Assembly (NCBI RefSeq): GCF_032062135.1
Contig: NC_092861.1
Coordinates: forward strand, 138,715,845 to 138,779,844
Direction of reading: 5' to 3'
DNA from: Pyxicephalus adspersus
Taxonomy: Eukaryota; Chordata; Amphibia; Anura; Pyxicephalidae
DNA length: 64,000 nucleotides
Below are positions 23,027-35,180 of the stretch, piece after piece (position 1 is the first letter of the stretch; every line of letters starts with the position of its first letter). The notes beneath the pieces are model-generated. The model saw nothing but the letters and a program-made list of their open reading frames with translations. It made no database searches and was not told the DNA's origin. The translations under genes and the position numbers were made by a program.

Positions 23027-25638
23027 ACCTAAAAATAATTGCTGAGCATTTATTGTCTTTTTACAGCCATTTTCCTGCATTAACCTGCATCTGCATGGTT
23101 ACATGTTGTCCTCATCAGAAGCCCTTGTGACAGGGTGACAGCACTAATGTGGAACAACAAGAAAGCATTGTTATCCTACAGAATAAAGTGTTTAAGCCTC
23201 GAACCTTCATAGCAGAGTCAATAAAAGTTGTAACATTTTATCAATTACTTATTTAAAATTACATTACCATGGTAAAGCTCACATGAGACTTGTAAAACCT
23301 TTGACCTGATCACTATCCAATATGGAAGATCTGATTTCTGATCAGTTGTTTGTGACATCCATCACTGTATAAATATGCATTCCGTATCAATTATCTCTTG
23401 TGAGCCATATTCATCCAAGAAAATTTACTCTGGTCAGCTCATTTTGTCCTGGAGTCACTCGCAGTCATCTCCACAGCTTACAATGGGCCTGTACACATGA
23501 AATGGTTGACCAAGCAGAAAAAATTGGCCAGATCCTTCAATGATCATCTTTTATCTCTAGGTACTTTAGGATAAGATATACCCTTGAGCTTGTAATTTAA
23601 AAAGAGTTTTGGTTTAGTTTCTTTGCAGATCTAGAAACTAGAGGTGGAAGGGATTATTTTCTCTGGCATCATCTCAGAAGGAAACATGCAAGGAAAGACG
23701 TTATTCAAGAAGATACGGACTGTTTTTGTTGGTTTTCTTTTTAAATGGAGATAACGCTTGCTGGTCTTTTCCATGCCAAGAAAAATACAAACCTATAAAA
23801 TCAGATGGGACAATTCAAACATTCTTCTCCCTTCCTGCTTGTCTCAGCATCTCCACTCCTTTTGCATGACTCATTTGAACTTAATTTGTTATTCTTATCA
23901 GGCCAGGACTATTGCATAATTTCCTTTGCTGTGTGAAATAATGGCTTGTCTCAGGCCACACTAATGCAGCTGTCTAAAGACTATATCCCGACTCCTGAAC
24001 GTCCAAACCCGATAGACATGGCACAGGTAGCGGGACGCAGACAGCTACTAATCTTACGGAAAAACGCAGGAATGTGTCCTAGTTTCACTACTGCCAATTT
24101 ATGCTTGCTACTGCTAGTGGGGGTGCCAAAAATCCGGAATGCTGCAAGACTTTGCCATGGAAGAGAAAATATTTATGTCATTACCTGATGTGCTCTTTGT
24201 ACATATGACTTGCAAACAAACTACAGTATATACAGGGCAAAATAAACATATTCGGTGCACATTTAACTAATTTTTATCCCTTGCTACGAGCACAGAAAAA
24301 TAACTGTTGATCAGCCAAAAATCCTAACTTCCTGTTTGGGCTGACAACAGATTTTTTTTGCTTTGACATCCCAACCAGTTTGTCAACTTTGCCTTCTTGA
24401 CTACAGGCCTATATTCCAACCCCTTCCATCTGCATACCCAATAAAACAATGCTGCTTCCTCAAATCCTAACAAAATGATTACACACTGGATAGGCAAAAG
24501 ACGTGGTATATATAGTACTGGGCATGTGCTCATGTTATAAAAAATAGGCTCTGTTTAAGCTTTCTCTGCAAGCATGGTGATGACATCTTACATAATAAAC
24601 ATTGGTCATGCCAAAACAAGTCCTTTAACTGCTCCAGGGGTAGATTAAATTGCATGGCTGCAACAGCAATGATCAGGTCTGTCTATGAGAAGTATTTCCC
24701 AGCTCTCTGACCTGTTTACTTATTCCATATATCATTTGCTGGGTTGTATTATTTGGAGGTTATTAAGAGGCAAATAGCAAAATGCCTGATGTGTTGGGAT
24801 ACAAGCCGCCGTGTTTGGATTCGGATAGTCTGGCTTTTTCAGGTTCCTAAATCAGTATCTTAGATGCTTGTCTCTATGGTCTTAGACAAAGACCCTATTG
24901 TCCACTGTTGTGTTTATGTTAAATAATAACTCCTGTACTATTTCTTGTAGTGTTAAGTGTAAAGTAAACCGATAAATACACCAATACAATTCCCTATTCT
25001 CCTAATCCCTTTTCTGCATGAAAAAAAAAAGAATCAAACAGGAAAGTTTACAGCCAGTTGGAAAATCCACATTCCTTTTGTCATTAGAATCTTTTTTGTC
25101 TAGTTATAGTAACAAAAACTTGTGCATTGCATAATTTAAATTCTGGTAACATATCATTCACACATTTGTAGCAATGTATCATTTAGTCCCTTGTGTTAAG
25201 GCACAGTACCAGCACCAGCAGTAGGGAATCATTCATGGTTGTTCCTCCTTTGAAAATGCTAGTTGCCTGTTTGTGGGAGGCTTTATTATTTTTGAGTTAC
25301 AGACCTAAACAAAAATGGTGTCTGAAAGTGTCATATTTGTATTTGACCATATTTTTTCCAGACACAGAAACCATAGAATCAGCATGACAGCCAGGAAACT
25401 CCAATTTTCATAAGAGATGTCAGCAATGGTAACCTCAATACTTTTATCACTTTGGGGTTGATGTACAAAATGAGTTGCTGTTCACCTCGCCACCTAGCAT
25501 ATTACATCATTATCAAAGGAATAATTCACTTTTGTTTTGTAAATGTGGTGAAAATTCACATTGCAAAAGACAATCATGTGCAAGAAATAGTACATGTGTT
25601 TTCACATGATTGGATGGCTAAAGTTCTCGGGGTTTAAT
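23027..25638. other. About 2.6 kb without recognised features
   Basis: No transposon ends and no gene. The 80-codon frame at 23946-24188 opens at TTG, not ATG, and has no domain. A GGGTTGATGTACAAAATG phrase near 25455 may be a remnant of a family E end. Confidence 0.45.
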
Positions 25639-25905
25639 TTTAAAGTGGAACTAAACTAAAAAAACTCACTCATCTTTACTTCCGGAGTTCCCTTGATCCC
25701 TGTGGAGGTTTCCTGGATTGGGTCATGCACCGTCTGGTTATCCATCTTCGTCCCGGTGCAGAGGAAGCGCTGGGTGCTGCCATCTTCTTTTCATTGCAGG
25801 CCCGAGATTGGGTGACGTACATGAACGTATATGAAAAGAGTGCCGATCACACTGTTGTCTACCGTTTTTTGTAAGGTAAAAATTTTACTTTTAGGTCTGC
25901 ATTAA
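25639..25905. mobile_element. Family B MITE
   Basis: The left end is TTAAAGTGGAACTAAACTA. The right end TTTACTTTTAGGTCTGCATT is a worn inverted copy. Internal CGTCCCGGTGCAGAGG and GCTGCCATCTTC segments match the copy at 50986-51474. TTAA occurs close to both ends. Non-coding. Confidence 0.7.
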
Positions 25906-26726
25906 TCACTGAGCTAAGTGAATCATCCCTGGCACAGTGATCTCACTTTGCTAAGTGAACAGCATAAACTGTTTTTGTAAATGAGCTCCTGACACTTAAC
26001 ATTCTCTGTAACTGTTTCCCTGTATCCTGTCACCATCTCCTCTATTGGCATATATACACATATTTTAAAGAACCTTTTTGTTTTTAAACCTAGACGTGGA
26101 AGTGCAAAGGTTCTTTAATAATTCCTGAAACCCTCCAGGTTGCCCTAGTCCTATCTGCCAAGAGACACATCATCCCATAGCATTGCGCCCATTGTTATGT
26201 AATCCAAAGGTTTGCTTGGAAGCAGTGAAGATGTCTGACAAACAGGAGGAAGAAGAAAGTACAGTCTATTCTTTCACCATTGAGTCACTCTTTGTTTTTG
26301 ACTATAAAATATAGCTACTTGAACAAGTAAACCACAGGCTTTTATTGCACTGGTCATAGCAAAGAAAGCAGGAATTCCACTTAAGACAAAGAGACCTTAT
26401 GTGTTTCCAATACAATGAACAAAGCATCAAATCAAACCACTGTGCTTATAGATATACTCCTTCTTGGCAAGAAGAATGTTTAACTGGTTTGATGCAAGAC
26501 AGCAAAGGCATAAGTGCATGCCATGCGGTCTGTGTTCCTTGAAACATGGACCGAATTTGCTCTGTAACTGACAAAGGTAAAACAACACTGGGTAAGAGGG
26601 TGGATCTGTATTCCTTGACAGGTAGTGTTTCTTTAACCTTAATATAGATATATGCAAAAAAACCTCCTGTTAAAACGTAAATAATAAACCATTTAATTGG
26701 GTATTTTTTGTGCCAACAAGTTTTAT
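25906..26726. other. No gene recognised; runs into the assembly gap
   Basis: AT-rich DNA with no repeat I can name. The last 60 bases before the gap do not show the mariner terminal repeat, so that end should be inside the gap. Confidence 0.5.
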
Positions 26727-27081
26727 NNNNNNNNNNNNNNNNNNNNNNNNNNNNNNNNNNNNNNNNNNNNNNNNNNNNNNNNNNNNNNNNNNNNNNNNNN
26801 NNNNNNNNNNNNNNNNNNNNNNNNNNNNNNNNNNNNNNNNNNNNNNNNNNNNNNNNNNNNNNNNNNNNNNNNNNNNNNNNNNNNNNNNNNNNNNNNNNNN
26901 NNNNNNNNNNNNNNNNNNNNNNNNNNNNNNNNNNNNNNNNNNNNNNNNNNNNNNNNNNNNNNNNNNNNNNNNNNNNNNNNNNNNNNNNNNNNNNNNNNNN
27001 NNNNNNNNNNNNNNNNNNNNNNNNNNNNNNNNNNNNNNNNNNNNNNNNNNNNNNNNNNNNNNNNNNNNNNNNNNNNNNNNN
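26727..27081. other. Assembly gap (355 N)
   Basis: A run of undetermined bases. It removes the last part of the mariner transposase gene and probably its 3' terminal repeat. Frames that appear to cross it are artefacts. Confidence 1.
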
Positions 27082-27974
27082 TGCCCCTTCAGGTGTTTCT
27101 TCAAATTTGGGAACAAATATTAGTCCAAAGGGGTCAGGTCAGGTGAGTAGGGGGGATGGTGGACCAATTGGAAACCCAGGGTGTTCAACTTGGTAGCCAC
27201 AACGTTGGACGTGTGCGCAGGTGCATTGTCCTGCAACAAAAGAATCCCTTTGGTCAACTTTCCACTGCGTTTCGTTTTATTTGCCTCCTTCAGCTCCTCC
27301 AGGAGGTTAGCATAATACTGTCTGGTTATACTAGAGCCCTGAGGTAGGTAGTCCACTTACAGAATACCATCTTTGTCCCAGAAAACGGACGCCATGACTT
27401 TTTTGTCCGATTTCTGGATTTGGAACTTCTTCGGCCACGGGGACCCGTTGTGGCACCATTCCTTTGACTGTTCCTTGGTTTCAGGGTCATAGATGTGGAG
27501 CCAGGTTTTATCCTCAGTCACTAACCTAGCCAAAAAGTCCTGTGCACCTTCAAAATGGGCCAAAATGGCTTTGGATGCTTCAACTTGTTTCTTCTTCTGA
27601 TCACTGTTCAAACATTTCGGCACCCACTTCGCTGAAAGCTTGCACATGTCCAGGATAGTGGTGATAACAAACCCAACACGCTCCCGTGAGATGTCAAACA
27701 TATGGGCTATCTTTTTTGTGGATATTCGCTGGTCCTCAATTATCAGCATATGGACAGCATTGCAGGCTCATCGGGGCTCATCTTCAACAGTGAAATGCCC
27801 AGTCTTGAAATGAGAGATCCTGGTTTTGACAGTGCTGTAGGAAGGACACTTCCCCCCTAGTGTATGTGACATCTCAGTGTGAATGTCCTTTGCTGACTTT
27901 CCCTGGAGAAACAAAAACTTTATGACGGCCCGTAACTCCAACGAAGTAAAACTTGCTTGTGCCTCTGCCATCAC
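27082..27974 (-). pseudogene. Mariner (Tc1/mariner) transposase, three in-frame stops, C-terminus lost in gap
   Basis: DNA cut-and-paste transposase of the mariner family. The N-terminal part (27974-27768) holds the helix-turn-helix region; an in-frame TGA at 27768-27770 ends it. The middle part (27767-27360) carries SRERVGF and WVPKCLNSDQ, then the first catalytic Asp in LVTEDKTWLH (codon 27510-27512); a TAA at 27357-27359 follows. The third part holds the second Asp in LLQDNAPAHTS (27228-27230) and the third in SPDLTPLD (27123-27125). Exactly 34 residues separate the last two, the D,D34D signature of mariner. A third stop (TAA) follows at once, and the frame then reads LFPNLKKHLKG into the gap. 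All blocks are in one frame, so the damage is stops plus a likely short deletion after VEDEPR, not frameshifts. It should be inactive. Confidence 0.93.
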
Positions 27975-28122
27975 AGCTTCTCACTAAAAGAAAAATCAGT
28001 TTTAAGAATCAAAAAGACCTGATATTTGCACAGTTACATACTAAGATATTAGGCTGTCATATGCCCCTACACTCGTTTTTCTATTTCATCTGGAAGGGGG
28101 CAAAGCCAGGAACTTTTGAAAA

Positions 28123-29361
28123 ACTGAAGAGTATTTTAGGAAGCAATGTATAAAATATTTCCTAATGTTTCCAAAATTCCATATCAACAATTTCGGATGT
28201 GTTTAGCAGAATCAGCCTGCTTTCCCAGGGGAAAAGATGGTCTATGGCTTTCAACTGGTGGAAAAGTTCAAGGGACCCAAATGGAGTGCTTTACTGCTTG
28301 GCCCTCTTGAACACAATGTTGGTATCTTCTCCTAATATATTTGGTTTATGCTTTGAGAGCTGTATCCTATGAGATCTCTTCCACCAGTTGCAGGTCCTGG
28401 GGTTATTGTGTAAATTATTGTGTAAATTAGATCATAAATACTTTTTCAAGGTAACACAACCACTTTTGGTTCCGTAATGTCAACATTTCATAACACCTTG
28501 TATTTGAACAAAAAGGAATTGGGACCCCTCCTTAAGGTGTTTAGCAGAATCAGTCTGTATTCCCTGGAAAAAAAGATTTATGATCTTTTCATAAGATCTT
28601 TTCATTTTTCCAGAACCTACAATTGACGGAAGAGTCTTCAAAGGGGATGTCACCCACAGGAGTGTTTTAAAACCAAATATAACAGGAGAGAATTCAAATA
28701 CTGTACTCAAGAAGGCCAGGCAGTAAAGGCTCTAATTCTTCTGGTGCATGTTGTATAGGTGTATTTCTGGCTTGTTAAAGCTATTGGCATTACAAAGAGA
28801 CAGGGACATTGTAGGTGGAGGATCTCTAGGACACATCCTAGCACCTGGGGGAAAAAGGGATAAAAATGGCACTTCTCATTACCCCAATGTTTTTTAAAGG
28901 TTTCCAGCTATTAAACGCTGTTACACTCAAGCTCCACACATGACTTCACCTGCAGCCTTGGACCCCTGAATTATGGACTACTGTAATCAGCAATCTTTTA
29001 GACTTATTTCTAGTGTTCTTGATCACTGCCTTGTCTTTCAGGCCTGGTTTTAAGGATAAGTGCACTTATCCATTTACAAACCCCCATCCCCCTTGCTTGA
29101 TGCATACTTGTCTCAGAATGGTGCAGCATTTTCAATGTTTGTTTTCATTTCTGTGATGAATCTTCACTGAGCTGACCAGGCCTGTTTAGTAGCTCCCCAA
29201 GATACTTCACTAGCACGGCCAGCTCACTAAAAAAGCTGCTGGATGTAAATAAACACCAGAGCAAATATGAAATGTGGTAGGATAGTTTGGTTTCCTTTTA
29301 AATTGACCCTCTGCTAAAAATGAACATTCCACTTACCTTCCCTCAATCTTCTGTTTGTGCC
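28123..29361. other. No gene or repeat recognised
   Basis: Unique-looking DNA. A GTTTAGCAGAATCAGYCTG phrase occurs twice (near 28201 and 28539), each followed by TCCC, suggesting a weak local duplication about 340 bp apart. Confidence 0.45.
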
Positions 29362-30166
29362 TATTATTATTATTATTATTATTAATAAACAGGATTTATA
29401 TAGCGCCAACATATTACGCAGCGCTGTACATTAAATAGGGATTGCAAATTACCGACTAATACAGACAGTGATACAGGAGGAGAGGACCCTGCCCCGAAGA
29501 GCTTACAATCTAGTAGGTGAGGGAATTTCACACACAATAGGATGGGAAATATGTAGTGGTGGTGTGTAGTGGTAGTTTCAATTGACAGAAGAAGACGGGT
29601 AGGCAAGTTTGAAAAAATGGGTTTTGAGCGCTCTTTTAAATGAGCAGAAAGTAGGAGCAAGCCGAATAGGACGAGGAAGACCATTCCAGAGAGTTCGAGC
29701 AGCTCTAGAGAAGTCTTGTATCCGTGCGTGTGATGAGGTTATGAGTGAGGAAGTCAATAGTAGGTCATTGGAGGAGCGGAGAGAGCGGCAGGGGGAGTAT
29801 TTTTTAACCATGTCAGAAATGTAAGTGGGACAATAACTGTGTAGGGATTTGAAGGCAAAGCACAGGAGTTTAAATTTGATTCTAAGGTGAAATGGAAGCC
29901 AATGGAGAGAACTACAAAGAGATACAGCGGAAGAGGAGCGGAGGGAAGGATGGATGAGTCTGGCTGCAGCATTCATGATAGATTGTAGAGGAGAGAGTCG
30001 GGTTAGTGGAATACCAGCGAGAAGAATGTTACAGTAGTCCAGACGGGAGATGATGAGAGCATGTACAAGGAGTTTGGTGGTCTCAGGGGACAGGTAGGGG
30101 CAGATTTTGGTGATGTTGCGTAGGTGAAAGTGACAGTGCCTAGGTGGGTAAGATGTCACCATCCTC
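29362..30166 (-). mobile_element. L2-type LINE, 5'-truncated copy with partial ORF2
   Basis: On the minus strand: the 3' third of ORF2 (30162-29578), an untranslated region of about 60 bp, the tail starting CTAGATTGTAAGCTCTTCGG, and a TAATAATAATAA microsatellite at 29362-29385. The endonuclease and the polymerase palm are absent, as expected from incomplete reverse transcription. The tail matches those at 7788, 17198, 17402, 39127 and 58394, making this copy the key that identifies them as L2. Confidence 0.92.
29578..30162 (-). pseudogene. L2/CR1-superfamily reverse transcriptase, C-terminal 194 residues
   Basis: The fragment runs open for 194 codons to its natural stop. Motifs in order: FHLRNI near residue 12, SRLDYCN at 39-45, NAAARLI at 64-70, LHWLP at 86-90, RSSN at 129-132, TLWNGLP at 157-163 and FKRALKTHFF at 175-184. 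This series is typical of the region after the polymerase palm (thumb and connection) in L2 and other CR1-group LINEs. The YADD active site and the endonuclease lie upstream in a full element and are missing, so the protein could not function alone. The absence of stops or shifts suggests a fairly young insertion. The first Met is simply the first one in the fragment, not the natural start. Confidence 0.92.
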
Positions 30167-32470
30167 CGTGTTCCACACGAAACAACTTAAATTTCATGAG
30201 AAATAGTCCTTGCAAAATATTAAGACATGTTTTCATGAAATTTTATTTTCATTGCTCCACCTAAATTTACCCAGAACATCGGGGAGGCCTTGCCTAGCGA
30301 TGTGGAAGACTTGGAGAAGAGGAAGAGAGCCTAGGAAATGTAAATGGCCCTTATGTTTATATAGAAGGTCTACTTTATGAGAGCAGGACATTCTACCAAC
30401 TTGTGAGGAGCTTTGTGTATTTGCATGTTTCATGCTTGTTTTGACTTAAAACATCTTGAATCATCAGATGAGCTTGTAAGCCAGTCAACTGGCATCTTTA
30501 TTGGGAGATCAGCAACGTCAACCCACATATTTTTTTTTCACAACATATTTGCTCAACCACAACTGGATGGTTATTTTCTCAAGTAAGATGAAAGTTCTAA
30601 TGGAAAGAGTTCTTTTCTTAGTTTTATTCTTTATTATTATTCTAACACATCCATAAATGGCCATGGGTTGCACTTACAGTATACCTTAAGACAGTGAGAA
30701 TATACAAGGTCCGAAAAAGGAAGGGAAAATAAAGCTTTTGACCAGAACAGCTCATTATTTTGTATGTGCTTCATAAAGCAGCAGTTTTTCTTTATTACCA
30801 TGGCCTTACAGAAACCTGAGCTCACAGGACTACCACACCACCCCCAGTATAGAAGAATAATGTATACAGACCTCCCAGACTTACCCCTTCAGTCATCAGC
30901 CAGTGCTCTGCATAGAAACATAATCATATACTACACTGATCTAACACATAAATATAGAGATTGTCTCAAGATAATGACAAACACAAGGGGAAGTTATTAG
31001 CAGGTGAGTAATGACATCTTTATAAAAGAAGGCCATTTTCTATTGTGTAATACAATGTTCTGCATTGCTCACTATTCATCATCCCTTTCTTAATCTGTAC
31101 TCTATGACATGACCTCTACAAGGTTTCTATATAAAAGTATATTGAAAGCTAAGCTTTTCTTGTGCCAAAAATGCCTATTTGTAGATTAGATCAAGGTGAA
31201 GTTGTAAAGGATGTCCGTCCTATGACCTATACTATCACCGCACTGATCTCTTTCTTATTACAACCACATAGGAAGTGTTGTAAGACAGTTCATATAGGCC
31301 AATTTCCCTTTACCTTGATGATGGCAGGACCTTTTTTGACAAATTAGACATGACAAAGATATTTTACACGAAACCCGAAGATTAGCAAAATGAAGCCCAG
31401 TCCACATACCAGCAGGCCCTACCCAATTTTCTAAAATGTTGTAATTAGTGCCACCAAGACATACCTAGCCACCATGGTAAAAGATTCCAGTTTTAACATC
31501 TGTCACCATAAACTATTTTTACAAGGCATAAAAATGTACTGGTGATGGCAGTTGATTGTCCATTTCTACCCAGAATCACAAATGTCAGATCACAGATCTA
31601 CTTCTAGGTGCTTCCTCTTTATCCCTGTGTCTTACACAAATTCTTAACCTCCCCTTACTTGGCTATGTACATTGTTAAAGCTGATTTCCTGGCAAAAATA
31701 CCCCAAATCCCTTATCAGCTGCTATCCATTGACATTAAGAAGAAAAGATACAAAAAGAGACTGGTTTAGTTAAAGTTTATCTTGTATGGATCATTAGTAT
31801 CTAGAAGCTCTGTCCAGGGCCACTAGTTGGTATTGCTGAAATCTCCTACACTTTAATGTCATGGTACCCCCGACAGAACCCTATGAAGATCCCTGTGATG
31901 GGCTCTTCTGATGGCCAGCAGAACGGTGGTCTGTGCCATGAAATGAAGAAATTGGGCCCAGCCTGTCACATGACTACAAATTCAGGTAGCTCCATTTTTT
32001 TTAAACAATCTTATCTATTAGATTAGAAGGGGTAAACATTGTGAGCTTAATGGCAGTGGGGTGGATTTACCCTAAGGATAAGCTTTATTTCACACTGAGC
32101 AGAACATATCTTATCAGGGAAGTTTATTCAAATCTTCTGTTTAAGTTTTTGTTAGATATGGGACACTTAAACACGTTGATAATATCTGATCTTTATATCT
32201 GTTGAGGGTATCATTGAAAACTCTTTGTATGTCTCATGTGGCCAATATAAGCGGTTCTACTTACCTTGATTAACTCTTTTGATATATGGAACAAGAAGAG
32301 CAGAAAAATGCAAAGGGAAGGGAGGGAATAGTAGGTAGACACCCAAAACTCATAAGCTCAAAGGAACACAGCTGGTAATTCTGATATCTTGCAGATGGAG
32401 TATATCACTTTCTTGTTGAACTGGTTCCCTAAAGCACCAACAGCAAACAGGCCAATCTGTAGTCACTGTA
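30167..32470. other. About 2.3 kb without recognised features
   Basis: No transposon ends, SINE domains or protein similarity that I can identify. Confidence 0.5.
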
Positions 32471-32642
32471 GAACTTGGGTGATCAGGCAAACCTGAAATG
32501 GATTTCTTAAAAATCATTAGCTATTAGTTGGCCCATGTTTTCAATCCTGGACCAGATCCATTGCAGGTTTGCTGGGTCACCCAGGTTCTTTCATAATAGT
32601 CTATCTTTTACAGACTTTGAGAGCTTTGATAAATCAGGCCCA
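32471..32642. mobile_element. Family D fold-back MITE, left end truncated
   Basis: The right end GCTTTGATAAATCAGGCCC matches the other D copies. The interior shows the inverted pair GGGTGATCAGGCAAACCTG and CAGGTTTGCTGGGTCACCC. The outer left arm is missing. Confidence 0.7.
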
Positions 32643-33414
32643 TTGTGTGTAGTCTAATTAGGTGGGACTGATACATGCTATTTATGAATTGCTCCACAGT
32701 GACAGCACCTACAGAGGTCAACAGGGGCTTGTTTATAGGCTCATTTACATTTTATATATTTTTAGTTTAGTGTCCGTAGCCCAGCCAGATATTCCCTATA
32801 GGATAACTTTAGTGATACCATGATAGTGGGCAACCCCCAGTAGGCTATATTTACTGTTGATATTTTGTTGATTTTTTATACTTTTTTTGTGTTTACATAG
32901 TTATCCATTTAAATATTCAGATCAATAATACCTAATTTATCATTGCTAAGTATCTTTTTGCATTAATAATTTAAACAATGTTTGTATTCAAAGAAAGTCA
33001 TTTTGGGCTATTTGTTCTCTTTGTACAGCTGTTTGTTGATTCCATTTAACCTACAGCATTATCTGCTTCTAGGAAAAAAAAGACATGACTTCTAAGGAAT
33101 GTCTGCTGGCAGTGGGCTTGTTAGATTAACTATTGCGCTAAAGCTTTTCAACAATATTTTTCTTAAGAGTAAACAGATCAGAACAGGTTTGACATATTTA
33201 GAAAAACTGGTCTATTGTACCTCTGTTTGATTTTGGATGACATCTACTGTATGAAATGCGTGGGTGTAAAATATACAGTAAAGAAGGAAGATCTGAACTT
33301 TTGAATTTGGCAAGTTTCCCTGAAATATTGTTTGGAGAGCTCCACAATAACCCAGGGGCCTAAAAACAGACAGTGTAATCTAGAGGCATATAGGCTACTG
33401 AAAGTGTTTTTTAT
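32643..33414. other. No gene or repeat recognised
   Basis: AT-rich DNA. Confidence 0.5.
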
Positions 33415-33659
33415 TTAAGCTACGTACACACTTCCAATTATTATCGTTGGAAAACGAACGACGAACGATCCTGCACGATACACACGAACGATGTTCAACG
33501 ATCGTCGTCCAATCCGATCCGCCGGTCCGGTCGTTCGTTTCCAACGACTTTCCTCGTTCGTCAGGGTCGTTGGTTACTTTTTTACGAACGATTTTTTGCC
33601 CAATCGGTCGTTCGTCGTTCCTTTTGAACGATAAAAAATGGAAGTGTGTACGCACCTTA
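33415..33659. mobile_element. Family A MITE, second internal type (ACGAACGA-rich)
   Basis: TTA at 33415-33417 and 33657-33659 flanks the element 33418-33656. The left end AGCTACGTACACACTTCC and right end GGAAGTGTGTACGCACC are close to those of the other A copies. The interior differs: repeated CGTTCGT and ACGAACG motifs replace the GGAAAGGATC hairpin and the purine block. The two halves are largely complementary, so the element can fold back on itself. Open frames on both strands (33395-33689) come from this symmetry. Confidence 0.85.
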
Positions 33660-34295
33660 AGTCAGGGGTGCCAAAGATCTATCAATTAGTGCTGAGGGTG
33701 GAATACCCAAAATAGTGCTTTTCAAAGAGATAAATAATCGAGATCTGTAAAGGAACAAGACATTTAACCTAAAGTTGCATGTGGGGGGGGGGCTTTCTAT
33801 AAAAAAATACCCAGAAGTCAACCTTTAGCCTAAAAAGAGGCCTTTTAAAGCACACATCTAATCAAATAATTAACTATACATACTTGCATTAATTATTACC
33901 TTCCAATTGATTTGCAATTCTGTTTCCCTCCTCTTGCAGTCCAGGTTCCCTTACCTGATAGCAAAACCAGCTAGATGACCTTGTTTTTCACCATGCCCAT
34001 AAGGAACACAGTTTGGTCACTAATTTTCCACCAGGTTGTTGATTTGACACTAAACACCGAGGGGGTCATCCATCTAATTCTGCTCCCCCTTTTTGTCAGC
34101 AAGTATCCATTGTTAAACTGACAGTACAATGCAAGGAAGTAAAGCCTGATTGTCTTAAGTTTCTTCCCCTTTCTTTCCCAGTCTGAAAAGCTTCTCTTTA
34201 GTTGCTGATCAGCTGGGCCATTCTTTTGAGGGCTAATTACATTGCTAAAGAACAGTAACATGGGATTGCATTATTATTGCTGGGAATGGCAGCAA
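33660..34295. other. No gene; possible lone hAT end
   Basis: TCAGGGGTGCCAAAGATC at about 33662-33679 looks like a hAT terminus without a partner. The 96-codon minus-strand frame at 33971-34261 has no domain. Confidence 0.4.
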
Positions 34296-35180
34296 AGTGG
34301 TATCAGTGTTGCAGATAATGGTGCATGGAATAGTATGTAGCGTTGTCACCCTAAAGCTAGGTACACATGTGCAATAATTGTCATTAGAAAACGAACAACT
34401 AACGATAGATCAACGATTATGCACAATTATTTTGAACAATCGTATTGTGCACGATCATTCAAATATAATCTACCAATATGTACACACACTAGATACGATC
34501 GTTTGAACAATGCAATAAGTGACTTGTAAAGGAGAAAGTGTACTGCAGAACCATCCATGATCACTGAACGACTGTACAAATAATAGGTTGCGGACAATCC
34601 TCGCCCAATCAGATCTGCTGGGACCGACGTTCGCTTACAGCGACATTCCGCGTTCGTCGGCGTTGTGCACTTTGTTTGTTAACGATAATCGGATGAACGG
34701 TCATTAGTCCTTCATATTACATTTTTGGATTAGATACACTTTAAAGTACATACCTGCATAGGTTTTCTCTTTTGCTTTATATTATTTTTTTATTGTTTTG
34801 GAAAAGTAGAGAATAGCTAGCCCTATTTGGAATTATCCAACAATTTTATATTTTTGTAATGTTTCTGTTCCTAGGACAAGAGGTAAGGGGAAATCCTTCA
34901 ATAGGGATATCTGTTTCTAACTTTCTAAAATGGTAATTTCTTTACTAAGTATAGCAGTGTTTCTTGAACTTTTTAGCATGGGGAACCATTAAAATATAAC
35001 TTTCAGGTCTGCTATAATTTCTGCAATAATTGCTATATCCACAGAAAATAACAGAAAATAACCTCATAGAGGTGTTAAATCTCTCCTACCTTACTTTTAA
35101 TCCCTTTTGATACTTTTTTAAAAAAAGGTTTAGACCTCATGAATTAGGTCTGACGATTGTAGGTTACCTGGAGCCCCTGG
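34296..35180 (+). repeat. Family C dispersed repeat, copy interrupted by a family A element
   Basis: GGTGCATGGAATAGTATG and GTTGTCACCCTA (34320-34353) match 38790-38843. After the inserted A element, TATTACATTTTTGG and AGATACACTT, CATAGGTTTT, AGCTAGCCCTATTTGG and TTCCTAGGACAAGAGGTAAG (34714-34890) match 38938-39115. The end at 35095-35180 (TTTTGATACTTTTT, TTTAGACCTCATGAATTAGG) matches 39350-39412 and overlaps family F sequence. Non-coding. Confidence 0.6.
34352..34700. mobile_element. Family A MITE, second internal type, right end unclear
   Basis: TAA at 34352-34354 precedes the terminus AGCTAGGTACACATGTGC. ACGAACAACTAACGATAGATC and later CGACGTTCGC, CGCGTTCGTCGG show the same internal type as 33415-33659, but more diverged. 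I cannot find a convincing right terminus; the match fades before 34714, where the host repeat resumes. Confidence 0.65.

Larger units (their letters stand above)
26727..28122 (-). mobile_element. Mariner element containing the transposase pseudogene
   Basis: Upstream of the transposase start, on the minus strand, the sequence reads TTTTCAAAAGTTCCTGGC around 28105-28122. Many mariners carry a terminus of this AAAAGTTCC type, so I place the 5' end near 28122. The other end should lie inside the gap, whose 355 bp would fit the missing C-terminus and 3' terminal repeat. Both boundaries are inferred. Confidence 0.55.

Noticed and set aside
26670..27196. Frames of 137-162 codons across the gap
   Set aside because: They consist mostly of undetermined residues and exist only because Ns contain no stops.
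33395..33689. Overlapping sense and antisense frames with Arg/Asn-rich peptides
   Set aside because: They are the two strands of a fold-back family A element, not a gene.
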